Program-made: the position numbers and the translations under genes | NCBI RefSeq assembly: GCF_900115955.1 | Contig: NZ_FOYL01000005.1 | Span: forward strand, 558,001-622,000 | Source of the DNA: Lentzea waywayandensis | GTDB taxonomy: Bacteria > Actinomycetota > Actinomycetes > Mycobacteriales > Pseudonocardiaceae | Reading direction: 5' to 3' | DNA: 64,000 nucleotides | In this document: piece by piece, positions 1 through 7,326 of the stretch | Layout of the letters: each line of letters begins with the position of its first letter | How positions within the stretch are numbered: position 1 is the stretch's first letter | Notes under the pieces: model-generated | What the model saw: only the letters and a program-made list of their open reading frames with translations | The model's database searches: none | What the model was told of the DNA's origin: nothing

Positions 1-81
1 ATGACGCTACGGGGAGGCGATAACGCCAACAACCGAATAACGCGTTGCCCGCGATGCGCCGCCGGGGCCATCCTGCGAGCG

Positions 82-837
82 ATGACGCCACCAGAGATCG
101 CACCGCTGCACGAGGACCTGACGTTCCACGGGCCTCTGTCCGAGCAACGAGCGGCACGCCTGATCCGTTCGCTCATGCCACTGGACGACGCCCACGTGCT
201 GGACGTCGGCTGCGGCTGGGCGGAGTTCCTCCTGCGAACCCTGGAAGCCGCGCCCACGGCCACCGGCACCGGTGTCGACCTGAACGCCGCGGACATCGCC
301 CACGGGCAGGCCAACGCCGAGGCCCGAGGCCTGACCGGGCGCGTCAGCCTTCAGGTGGCGGACGTCGCCCAGTGGCACCCGGATCGGCCGGCCGACGTGG
401 TGATCGTCAACGGCGCCAGTCAGGTGTGGGGCGGAGACCCGTTGCAGCACACGGCGAACGCGCTCACGGCGGCGAAGCAGCTGCTGCGCGCGGGCGGACG
501 GCTCCTGCTGGGCGAGGGCTTCTGGGAACGCGAGCCGACCGAGGACCAGCTGGCCGCGATGCCGGTGCCGCGCGACCAGTACGGCTCGGTGGCCGACCTG
601 GTGGACCTCGCGCACGCCCACGGCTACCGCATGCTCGCGGTGGAACAGGCGAGCCTCGACGAGTGGGACGTGTTCGAGAACGGGCACGGCCTCGCCTGGG
701 AGCGCTGGCTGCGCGACAACCCGGACTCCGAGCACGCCCCGGAGATCAGGGCGAAGGCCGACACCTCCCGCGGCTACCGGTTGCGGGGATGGCGCGGCAC
801 GCTCGGCCTGGCCTACCTGACTCTCCAGGCACCCTGA
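82..837 (+). CDS. class I SAM-dependent methyltransferase
   Basis: 251 residues with a Rossmann-type methyltransferase core. Motif I reads VLDVGCGWAE (about residues 39-48), followed by the acidic ribose-binding strand GTGVDLNA and a late strand-turn QLLRAGGRLLLGEGFW. The protein would transfer a methyl group from S-adenosylmethionine to an unknown small molecule. The ATG at 82 is preferred over the one at position 1 because the intervening 27 residues are Arg/Cys-rich and unlike the family, while MTPPEIAPLHEDL resembles usual N-termini. No strong ribosome site is visible. The gene ends just before a strong hairpin, so it is probably monocistronic. Substrate unknown. Confidence 0.85.
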   Translation: MTPPEIAPLHEDLTFHGPLSEQRAARLIRSLMPLDDAHVLDVGCGWAEFLLRTLEAAPTATGTGVDLNAADIAHGQANAEARGLTGRVSLQVADVAQWHPDRPADVVIVNGASQVWGGDPLQHTANALTAAKQLLRAGGRLLLGEGFWEREPTEDQLAAMPVPRDQYGSVADLVDLAHAHGYRMLAVEQASLDEWDVFENGHGLAWERWLRDNPDSEHAPEIRAKADTSRGYRLRGWRGTLGLAYLTLQAP

Positions 838-849
838 CGTCCGACACGG

Positions 850-880
850 CTCAGTGGCGGACCGGAGCCCTGCCACTGAG
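850..880. terminator. hairpin between methyltransferase and tRNA-like gene
   Basis: CTCAGTGGC (850-858) pairs perfectly with GCCACTGAG (872-880) around a 13-nt loop. It lies 12 bp after the methyltransferase stop and 18 bp past the 3' end of the opposing tRNA-like gene, so it could terminate both. There is no U-run, which is common in actinomycetes. Confidence 0.6.
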
Positions 881-898
881 TCACGTGTGCAGAGGGTG

Positions 899-972
899 TT
901 CGGCCGGCCGGGCTCGAACCGGCGTCCACCCGGAGAGTCGAGCCGGGCGTTCTACCGCTGAACTACAGCCGA
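899..972 (-). tRNA. tRNA-like gene with 9-nt anticodon loop (isotype undetermined)
   Basis: Read on the minus strand it folds as a cloverleaf: acceptor TCGGCTG with CGGCCGA (one G-U), TA at positions 8-9, D-stem GTTC/GAAC with loop AGCGGTA, T-arm GCCGG-TTCGAGC-CCGGC, discriminator A. The anticodon stem CCCGG/CCGGG closes a 9-nt loop, CTCGACTCT, instead of 7 nt; no shift of the stem restores a 7-nt loop. The isotype therefore cannot be assigned safely (CGA or GAC would be nearest). No CCA is encoded; CAC follows. It could be a functional non-canonical tRNA, a frameshift-suppressor-like tRNA or a decayed gene. D- and T-loop invariants (GG, TTC, A58) are intact, which argues against decay. Confidence 0.7.
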
Positions 973-988
973 ACGAACGCCAGCCTGC

Positions 989-2323
989 TCATCCCGCCGC
1001 GTCCTGTCCACCGAATACCGGGGATACCGGGGCCTTGCCGCTGTACACGCCGGCGCGGCGCAACGCCATGCCCCACACGGGATCCGCGACGGCCACGCCG
1101 TGCACGAGTTCCGGGGTCGGGCGGAAGCGGGCGGTGGCGCCGTGCGCGCGTGGAGCCGACCAGCCGGAGCGAGCCGGGTCCATGTCGAAGCTGCGGCAGG
1201 CGCGTTCGACATCGCCGCGCGTACAGGTCGCGGTGCCGTCGAGAACCTCCCACGGCAGCGGCAGAGCGGCCCACACGTCGGTGTCCGAGTGCAGGTCGCC
1301 GCCCGTGTCGCGGTGCCACCACGCGAGGTCGGCCGCCATCAGCCGCATCGCCTTGCCCGGCCACGCGTCGGCCAGCAGGTCGGCGGCTCCGGCGGCGTGC
1401 AGGCTGGAGATCCAGCCCGCGCGGGCGGCGTTGTAGGCGCGCGCGAAGGTGTTCCAGGTGGACGAGTCGTGTCCTCGGCGGACGACCATGTTCGCCTGCT
1501 CGAAGTCGTTCTCCTGCCAGAGGTCGCCCAGCACGGCCGCCGCCGACCGCGTGGCAGCCGACCAGCGGCCGATCTGGTTGCCGAGCTGTTCCGGCGTCAG
1601 GTGGCCCAGCACCTCCTCGGTCGGGTGGGCCAGGGCGATCATCGCCCAGTCCGTGCCGGCGGCGAGGCGGCAGCGGCGCAGCAGTGCCGCCGCGACCTGG
1701 TCGAACGCGTTGTCGCGGCCGAGCAGCGTGAACCGGCGGCGCAGCTTGCGGCGGGCCGTGTAGTAGGCGATGAAGCACGCGGCGTTGACGTCCGCGCGGA
1801 AGCGGTCGCGGTCGATCGTGCCGACGAAACCGGCGGCGGCGAGCAGGGTGACGTCGCGCGTCACGATCACGCGGTCGAGGCGGTCCGCCTTGGCCGACAG
1901 CCTGCGCAGCATCCGGAAGCGGCGGTTGTACTGGCGCTTCGACAGACCGATGCCCGCGGCGGCCCGCTCGTCGCGGTTCAGGCGGTCGGAGAGGAAGTCC
2001 GTGCGGTCCGGGTCCCAGGCGATCTCCGCGCCCACGAGCGACGCGAACTCCAGCACGGACAACGGGTCGTCCGCGTCGACGGCACCGTCCACGCCGAACA
2101 CGACCCGCGTCGCGGCCACCTGGCGAGCGGCGCCGACCGGGCGGGCGTAGTCGTCGCTCATGCCCGAGAACCCGTGCCAGCGCCGGGCGTGCAACGCCAC
2201 CTCGCCGATCACGCGGTGCTCAGCTTCCGTCAGCGAGGGCTGAGCCTCGCGAACCAGGGTCGCGACGTCCTCCGGGCGCATCCGCGCGTCGAGCGAGCGG
2301 TACAGGCGGTCCAGTGCGTCCAC
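989..2323 (-). CDS. conserved hypothetical protein, 444 aa
   Basis: I do not recognise a named family. The 444-residue protein is soluble: no signal peptide or membrane segment. It has an Arg-rich, helical middle (for example LSKRQYNRRFRMLRRLSAK around residues 130-150, and TARRKLRRRFTLLGRD around 190) and many Trp/Asp pairs in the C-terminal half. Length and codon use match the neighbours and the frame is open throughout, so it is a real gene. It is divergent from yaaA with 60 bp between starts; the two may share a promoter region. No regulatory box was seen. Confidence 0.75.
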   Translation of the reverse strand: MDALDRLYRSLDARMRPEDVATLVREAQPSLTEAEHRVIGEVALHARRWHGFSGMSDDYARPVGAARQVAATRVVFGVDGAVDADDPLSVLEFASLVGAEIAWDPDRTDFLSDRLNRDERAAAGIGLSKRQYNRRFRMLRRLSAKADRLDRVIVTRDVTLLAAAGFVGTIDRDRFRADVNAACFIAYYTARRKLRRRFTLLGRDNAFDQVAAALLRRCRLAAGTDWAMIALAHPTEEVLGHLTPEQLGNQIGRWSAATRSAAAVLGDLWQENDFEQANMVVRRGHDSSTWNTFARAYNAARAGWISSLHAAGAADLLADAWPGKAMRLMAADLAWWHRDTGGDLHSDTDVWAALPLPWEVLDGTATCTRGDVERACRSFDMDPARSGWSAPRAHGATARFRPTPELVHGVAVADPVWGMALRRAGVYSGKAPVSPVFGGQDAAG

Positions 2324-2383
2324 GCCTTCCAGAAGACCATGCAGGTCCAGCTGTTTTCCGGCTTTGCCCTACCCTTTTCAACC

Positions 2384-3112
2384 GTGCTGGTGCTGCTTCC
2401 CCCGTCGGAGACCAAGGCGATCGGCGGCGAGGGCGCGCCGCTCGACCTCGACGCGCTGTCGTTCCCCGAGCTCAACCCGGTCCGCGACAAGCTGGTGTCC
2501 GCGCTGGCCGATCTCGCGAAGGACGTCCCGGCGAGCCTCAAGGCGCTCGACATCTCCGAACGCCAGGTCGACGAGGTGCACCGCAACGCCTCACTGCGCA
2601 CGTCGGAGACCACGCCCGCGCTGCTGCGCTACACCGGCGTGCTCTACGACAACCTGGACTTCCCGTCACTGAAGAAGGCCGAGAAAGAACGCGCCTACCA
2701 GCGGCTCGCGGTCGCGTCGGCGCTGTTCGGGGCGATTCGCGGCGGCGATCCCGTGCCCGCGTACCGGCTGTCCGGTGGGAGCGCGCTACCCGGTCACGGC
2801 GGCCTGCGCACGGTGTGGAAACCAGTGCTGGAGCCCGTGTTCAAGGAGGCCGACGAGTTCGTCGTCGACCTGCGGTCCGGCGCGTACTCGAGCCTCGCGC
2901 GGATCCCGCACGCCGTCGTCGTCCGGGTGATCACGAGCGAAGGCAAGGTCGTGAGCCACTTCAACAAGGCGCACAAGGGGCTGCTCGCGCGCGCCATCGC
3001 GAAGTCCAACAGTGAGCCCGCGGACCTGAAAAGCCTGGTCAAGCTCGCGCAGAAGGCCGGGCTCACGATGGTGCCGACGGGCGAGAAGACCGCGGACCTG
3101 ATCACCGGTTAA
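2384..3112 (+). CDS. yaaA: YaaA family peroxide-stress protein (DUF328)
   Basis: 242 residues beginning VLVLLPPSETK, the hallmark N-terminus of the YaaA/UPF0246 family. Other family blocks present are YTGVLYDNLDF and LFGAIRGGDPVPAYRLSGGS near the middle and NKAHKGLLAR near the end. In Escherichia coli YaaA limits intracellular iron and Fenton damage during peroxide stress; that role is taken from the family. The GTG at 2384 is chosen because the LLPPSETK block must lie at the extreme N-terminus, although the frame stays open far upstream. It ends six bases before a small hairpin. Confidence 0.9.
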   Translation: MLVLLPPSETKAIGGEGAPLDLDALSFPELNPVRDKLVSALADLAKDVPASLKALDISERQVDEVHRNASLRTSETTPALLRYTGVLYDNLDFPSLKKAEKERAYQRLAVASALFGAIRGGDPVPAYRLSGGSALPGHGGLRTVWKPVLEPVFKEADEFVVDLRSGAYSSLARIPHAVVVRVITSEGKVVSHFNKAHKGLLARAIAKSNSEPADLKSLVKLAQKAGLTMVPTGEKTADLITG

Positions 3113-3117
3113 TTCGG

Positions 3118-3138
3118 TTGCGGGCACCAGTCCCGCAA
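3118..3138 (+). terminator. short hairpin after yaaA
   Basis: TTGCGGG (3118-3124) and CCCGCAA (3132-3138) form a perfect 7-bp stem with a 7-nt loop directly after the yaaA stop. There is no U-run. It could be a terminator or the first stem of the leader of the next gene. Confidence 0.45.
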
Positions 3139-3141
3139 GGC

Positions 3142-3189
3142 AAGCTTCCCTCCGAAGCGTGAAACGAAGCTGGATCGAGGAGGTGCGTG
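3142..3189 (+). promoter_or_regulatory. possible RNA switch in the kinase leader
   Basis: AGCTTC (3143-3148) can pair either with GAAGC at 3154-3158, leaving CCTCC (3149-3153) in the loop, or with GAAGCT at 3166-3171. CCTCC is the exact complement of GGAGG (3179-3183), the ribosome site of the small ORF at 3190. The mutually exclusive pairings would expose or mask that site. This is inference from complementarity only and matches no riboswitch family known to me. Confidence 0.3.
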
Positions 3190-3255
3190 ATGTCAGAGCC
3201 TGTCTTTGGACGTGGCACCGCGTTCGCGACCCGTCCAGCCGCCCTTCGCGCCTGA
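3190..3255 (+). CDS. 21-residue leader ORF upstream of RIO kinase
   Basis: ATG at 3190 is preceded by GAGGAGG at the ideal 6-nt spacing, one of the best ribosome sites in the window. The peptide is MSEPVFGRGTAFATRPAALR plus a final alanine, then TGA. It lies in another frame from the kinase, 64 bp before the kinase start. It has no run of a single amino acid, so classic attenuation is not evident. It may be a translated leader peptide controlling the kinase gene, or a small protein in its own right. Confidence 0.45.
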   Translation: MSEPVFGRGTAFATRPAALRA

Positions 3256-3319
3256 TCAGCACCGTTTGATCGCAGAGCGCCAGTGGGGCGGTCACCTTCA
3301 TCGCCAGGGAGACCCCACC

Positions 3320-4288
3320 GTGCGCGAGCACGATCTTTTCGAACGTTACGAATCTGCTTTCGATGGCGCCGACGACACCATGCGGCGCAAGGGAAAGCGC
3401 ACCAACCGGATCGCCGACGACGCGGGACCCACGCGTCGCGGCCGAATGACCGAAGAAGAGAAGCTGCGGGTCTCGCGACTGCGCGAGGACCAGCTCAGCA
3501 CCGCGGACACCCCCGAGGACGGCGACCGCTGGTCCACGTGGGGCGACGCCGACCAGGGTCCGAAACCGCACCCCGACTGGCTCATCACGGAACTGGCCGC
3601 GGTGGACCGCGAGCTGGGCATCGTGAAGACCGGCAAGGAGGCGGACGTCTTCCTGCTGGAACGCGCCATCGGCGAGAGGTCGACCCTGCTCGCCGCCAAG
3701 CGCTACCGCAGCAACGACCACCGGATGTTCCACCGCGACGCGGGCTATCTCGAAGGTCGTCGCATGAAGAAGTCCCGTGAGACGCGGGCGATCGCGAACC
3801 GCACCGCGTTCGGGCGCAACCTGATCGCGGAGCAGTGGGCGGTCGCGGAGTTCGCCGCGCTCTCCCAGCTGTGGCAGATCGGCGCACCCGTGCCGTATCC
3901 GGTGCAGCGCAGCGGCACCGAGCTGCTGCTGGAGTTCATCGGTGACGCCGACGGCACTGCCGCGCCGCGGCTCGCGCAGGCCCGTCCCGACGAGGACGAG
4001 CTGCTCGACCTGTGGCGCCAGCTGGTCGCGACGCTGATGACGCTCGCCGAGGCGGGCATCACGCACGGCGACCTCTCGGCGTACAACCTGATGGTCCACG
4101 ACGGCAGGCTGGTCATGATCGACCTGCCGCAGGTGGTCGACCTGGTCGCGAACCCTCGCGGCCCTGAGTTCCTCGACCGCGACGTGCGCAACATCTGCGG
4201 CTGGTTCGCCTCGCGCGGTCTGCCGCACGAGATCGGCGACCCGTCCGCGCTGGTGGCGACGCTGCTGGACGTGGCGGGTATGGCCTGA
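3320..4288 (+). CDS. RIO-type serine protein kinase
   Basis: 322 residues with the atypical RIO kinase core: flexible ATP loop KTGKEADVF, invariant Lys in AAKRY, catalytic loop ITHGDLSAYNLMV (His-Gly-Asp and Asn) and metal-binding MIDLPQ in place of DFG. The first ~100 residues are charged and likely disordered. RIO kinases act in late ribosome maturation in archaea and eukaryotes; in actinobacteria the substrate is not known. GTG at 3320 is chosen because AGGGAG sits 8 nt upstream; an open frame begins earlier at 3206 without a ribosome site. The gene follows a short leader ORF and ends at a strong terminator. Confidence 0.88.
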   Translation: MREHDLFERYESAFDGADDTMRRKGKRTNRIADDAGPTRRGRMTEEEKLRVSRLREDQLSTADTPEDGDRWSTWGDADQGPKPHPDWLITELAAVDRELGIVKTGKEADVFLLERAIGERSTLLAAKRYRSNDHRMFHRDAGYLEGRRMKKSRETRAIANRTAFGRNLIAEQWAVAEFAALSQLWQIGAPVPYPVQRSGTELLLEFIGDADGTAAPRLAQARPDEDELLDLWRQLVATLMTLAEAGITHGDLSAYNLMVHDGRLVMIDLPQVVDLVANPRGPEFLDRDVRNICGWFASRGLPHEIGDPSALVATLLDVAGMA

Positions 4289-4294
4289 CGCACG

Positions 4295-4336
4295 TTGCGC
4301 GCCCGGCCGTGTCCAACGACACTGCCGGGCGCGCAA
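4295..4336. terminator. strong hairpin terminator after RIO kinase
   Basis: A 13-bp perfect stem (4295-4307 with 4324-4336, TTGCGCGCCCGGC against its complement) is extended past one mismatch by GTGTC/GACAC and closed by a CAAC tetraloop. It starts seven bases after the kinase stop. Confidence 0.85.
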
Positions 4337-4513
4337 GCTGTCGTCATTGATCAGCTAGACTGTGCTGTACACCGATGAAGGCCTGACAGCCGTTGACCGG
4401 TGTTTCCACCCACTCATCAGCGGCGTGACCATCACGCCGGGCCCGTCCTTGTGATCGGCACCGCGGTAGCTCGCGGGGCAGCCTCGAGACGTGCCATGTC
4501 CCGGAGGTTTGTT
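4337..4513 (+). promoter_or_regulatory. leader region of DEAD-box helicase
   Basis: About 177 bp without a gene. It contains TTGATC and TAGACT in the first 25 bp, too close together to be one -35/-10 pair, but TAGACT alone is a good -10. Transcription from there would give a long untranslated leader, as is usual for cold-inducible RNA helicases. I see no known RNA family. Confidence 0.35.
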
Positions 4514-6073
4514 TTGCCATCAATGTCCGAAGGCCGTTCCGAGCGTGGGCAAAGCCGCAGGTCACCGCGGCGCCGCTCGGGTCGCCAGGGCAATTCCTCG
4601 CGTCCGCAGCAGCGGGTCGAGGAACCGATCGTCGCCGAGGTCTTCGAGAGCACGCTGCCGGAAGGCCCGCTGCCCTCGTTCGCTGAACTCGGCCTTGCCG
4701 ACGCGCTCATCAAGTCGCTCGTCGCCAACGAAATCACCGAGCCGTTCCCGATCCAGGCGGCCACCCTTCCCGACGCCATGGCCGGCCGCGACATCCTCGG
4801 CCGTGGCCAGACCGGCTCCGGCAAGACGCTGGCGTTCGGCCTCGCGATGCTGACCCGCCTCGCGAGCGGCCGCTCCGTGCCGCACAAGCCGCGTGGCCTG
4901 ATCCTCGTCCCGACCCGCGAGCTCGCGATGCAGGTGGAGACGGCTCTCATGCCGCACGCTCGCTCGCTGGGCCTGTGGTGCCGCGTCGTCGTCGGCGGCA
5001 CGTCGTTCCCGCGCCAGATCGAACACCTGCGCCGCGGCGTCGACCTGCTGATCGCGACGCCGGGCCGTTTGTCCGACCACGTCCGCCAGGGCACGTGCGA
5101 CCTCGGCTCCGTCGAGATCACCGCGCTGGACGAGGCCGACCAGATGGCGGACATGGGCTTCATGCCCCAGGTCCGCGCGATCCTCGACCTGACCCCGCAG
5201 GACGGACAGCGTCTGCTGTTCTCCGCGACGCTCGACGGCGACGTGGACAAGCTGGTCCGCCAGTACCTGCACAGCCCGGTGACGCACTCGGTGGCCCCGG
5301 CCACCGCCAGCGTCACGACCATGGAGCACCACCTGCTGTTCGTGTCCGCTGAGGACAAGCAGAACGTGGTGAACGAGGTGGCCGCGCGCGAGGGCCGCAC
5401 GATCATGTTCGTGCGCACCAAGCACCACGTGGACCGCCTGGCCAAGAAGCTGCGTTCGATGGGCGTCAACGCCGGAGCGCTGCACGGCGGCAAGGCGCAG
5501 AGCGCGCGCACCCGCGTGCTCGGCGAGTTCCGCGAGGGCACCATGCCGGTCCTGATCGCCACCGACGTCGCCGCCCGCGGCATCCACGTCGATGACGTCT
5601 CGCTGGTCGTCCACGTCGACCCGCCGGCCGACCCGAAGGACTACCTGCACCGCGCCGGCCGCACGGCCCGCGCAGGCCAGTCCGGCACGGTCGTCACCCT
5701 GGTCACGCACGACCAGCGTCGCGCCGTCCAGGGCATGGCCGCGCGTGCGGGCATCCGTCCGGAGAGCACGAAGGTGCGCCCCGGTGACGAGGACCTGGTC
5801 CGCATCACCGGCGCCCGCATCCCGAGCGGCGAGCCGATCATCGAGCGCGAGAAGCCGGCCCGCCGCAGCGGTGGCTCCGGCGGTCGTCGCTTCGGCGCTC
5901 CCGCTGCCGGTGGCAGCGGTGGCGGTGGCTACCGCGGCGGCTCCGGCCGGCGCACCGAGGGTGGCGAGTTCCGTGGTGGACCGCGCCGTTCGGAGCGTTC
6001 CGAGGGCGGTCGCACGTTCGGGCGGACCGAGCGCGGCGCGGGTCGTCCGCGCCGGGCAGCACCGCAGCACTGA
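4514..6073 (+). CDS. DEAD-box ATP-dependent RNA helicase
   Basis: 519 residues with all helicase motifs in order: Q-motif ending FPIQ, Walker A GQTGSGKT, PTRELA, TPGRL, DEAD within LDEADQMADMGF, SAT, ATDVAARGIH and HRAGRTARAG. An Arg/Gln-rich basic N-terminus and a Gly/Arg-rich RGG-like tail (last ~90 residues) should bind RNA non-specifically. It probably unwinds structured RNA in ribosome assembly or mRNA decay. TTG at 4514 has GGAGG at 6-nt spacing; ATG at 4523 lies 15 nt from that site and is less likely. Closest in type to RhlE/CshA-like actinobacterial helicases; paralogue identity not resolved. Confidence 0.92.
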   Translation: MPSMSEGRSERGQSRRSPRRRSGRQGNSSRPQQRVEEPIVAEVFESTLPEGPLPSFAELGLADALIKSLVANEITEPFPIQAATLPDAMAGRDILGRGQTGSGKTLAFGLAMLTRLASGRSVPHKPRGLILVPTRELAMQVETALMPHARSLGLWCRVVVGGTSFPRQIEHLRRGVDLLIATPGRLSDHVRQGTCDLGSVEITALDEADQMADMGFMPQVRAILDLTPQDGQRLLFSATLDGDVDKLVRQYLHSPVTHSVAPATASVTTMEHHLLFVSAEDKQNVVNEVAAREGRTIMFVRTKHHVDRLAKKLRSMGVNAGALHGGKAQSARTRVLGEFREGTMPVLIATDVAARGIHVDDVSLVVHVDPPADPKDYLHRAGRTARAGQSGTVVTLVTHDQRRAVQGMAARAGIRPESTKVRPGDEDLVRITGARIPSGEPIIEREKPARRSGGSGGRRFGAPAAGGSGGGGYRGGSGRRTEGGEFRGGPRRSERSEGGRTFGRTERGAGRPRRAAPQH

Positions 6074-6094
6074 GCTTGATCTGATCAACGGCTG

Positions 6095-6127
6095 AAGGCC
6101 GCTTCCCCGCTTCGGGGAGGCGGCCTT
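6095..6127. terminator. terminator after RNA helicase
   Basis: AAGGCCGC (6095-6102) pairs with GCGGCCTT (6120-6127), continued by CCCC/GGGG and closed by the loop GCTTC. It separates the helicase from the MFS gene. Confidence 0.85.
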
Positions 6128-6147
6128 CGTCGTGTGTACGGTGCGGC

Positions 6148-7326
6148 ATGGGGCGGAACTGGTACCTGCTGTGGAGCGGCAGCGCCATCTCGGCGTTGGG
6201 GGACGGCATCTTCCTGGCGGCACTTCCGCTGCTCGCCACCACGCTCACGCAGGATCCGAAGCTGATCGCCGGCGTCAGCTTCTTCGGCGCGCTCCCCTGG
6301 CTGCTGGTCGCGCTTCCGGCCGGTGCGGCCGCGGACCGGTACGACGGCCGAAGACTGTTGATCGCGGCGTTGTGGGTTCAGTGCGTGCTCATGGCGTTGC
6401 TCGCGGCCTTTCACAGCACACACATCGCGTTCCTGTACGGCATGGCGTTCCTGATCGGCACGGCCGAGAACATCCCCAGAGCCGTGGGGCAGCCGCTCAT
6501 CAAGGCCACCGTGGAGAACCACCTGCTGGAGCGGGCGAACGGGCGGCTGTTCGCGTCGCAGGCGGTGGCGTTGCAGTTCGTGGGGCCACCACTCGGCGGG
6601 CTGCTGTTCGCGATCGCGGTGCCTGCGCCGTTCTGGGTCAACGCGCTGACGTTCGCGCTGGCAGCGGTGCTGGTCAGCAAGATGCGCACCGAACGCAAGG
6701 AGCCGACCGCGAGGCCGAAGGTCGCGGAAGGCTTGCGGTGGCTGATGAAGCACAAGGCGTTGAGAACCATCACGGTCGTGTCGGCGACGACGAACCTGTG
6801 CATCGCGATGACGATGGCGACGCTGGTGTTGTTCGCCCAGCAGAGACTTGGGCTGACGAACGCCGGGTTCGGGGCCTTTCTGGCCACTCTCGCGTGTGGC
6901 GGGGTCGCTGGCGGACTGCTCGCCGAACGGTTGCTCGCGAGGTATCGCAGCACGGTCACGGCGACCGTCGTGCTGATTCCGTTGATGTGGCTGGGAATCG
7001 CGACGCTCGCCCACGACCTCGCAACGGTCGCGGCGTTCGCGGTGGTGAGTTCGTTCTGCACGGCGGTGTGGGGCGTGGCGACCGCGAGCTTCCGGCAGAG
7101 AGTGGTGCCCACGGAGTTGCTCGGCCGCGTCAGCAGCGCGCAGACCCTGATCACCTGGGGTGTTCAGCCGGTCGGCGCGCTGCTGGGCGGACTCACCGCT
7201 GACTACTTCGGACTGCTTGCTCCTTGGTACGTGTCGGTCGCACTGAGAACCGCTGTGGGGCTGCTCAGCCTCACACCGCTGCGGCGAACTGCGCTGAGTA
7301 CAGCCGGTGGTACGCACCCTGCCTAG
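6148..7326 (+). CDS. MFS transporter (MFS_3-type exporter)
   Basis: 392 residues, about 12 hydrophobic segments, with the MFS loop signature AADRYDGRR between helices 2 and 3. The sequence resembles the EntS/MFS_3 group of drug and siderophore exporters; the substrate is unknown. It starts with MGRNWYLLWSGSAISALGDG, typical for this group. Its last 56 bp overlap the end of the convergent ABC exporter gene, so the two transcripts share antisense 3' ends. Confidence 0.88.
   Translation: MGRNWYLLWSGSAISALGDGIFLAALPLLATTLTQDPKLIAGVSFFGALPWLLVALPAGAAADRYDGRRLLIAALWVQCVLMALLAAFHSTHIAFLYGMAFLIGTAENIPRAVGQPLIKATVENHLLERANGRLFASQAVALQFVGPPLGGLLFAIAVPAPFWVNALTFALAAVLVSKMRTERKEPTARPKVAEGLRWLMKHKALRTITVVSATTNLCIAMTMATLVLFAQQRLGLTNAGFGAFLATLACGGVAGGLLAERLLARYRSTVTATVVLIPLMWLGIATLAHDLATVAAFAVVSSFCTAVWGVATASFRQRVVPTELLGRVSSAQTLITWGVQPVGALLGGLTADYFGLLAPWYVSVALRTAVGLLSLTPLRRTALSTAGGTHPA

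Noticed and set aside
4344..4565. 73-codon minus-strand frame over the helicase start
   Set aside because: Overlaps the helicase leader and N-terminus, no ribosome site, no recognisable domain.
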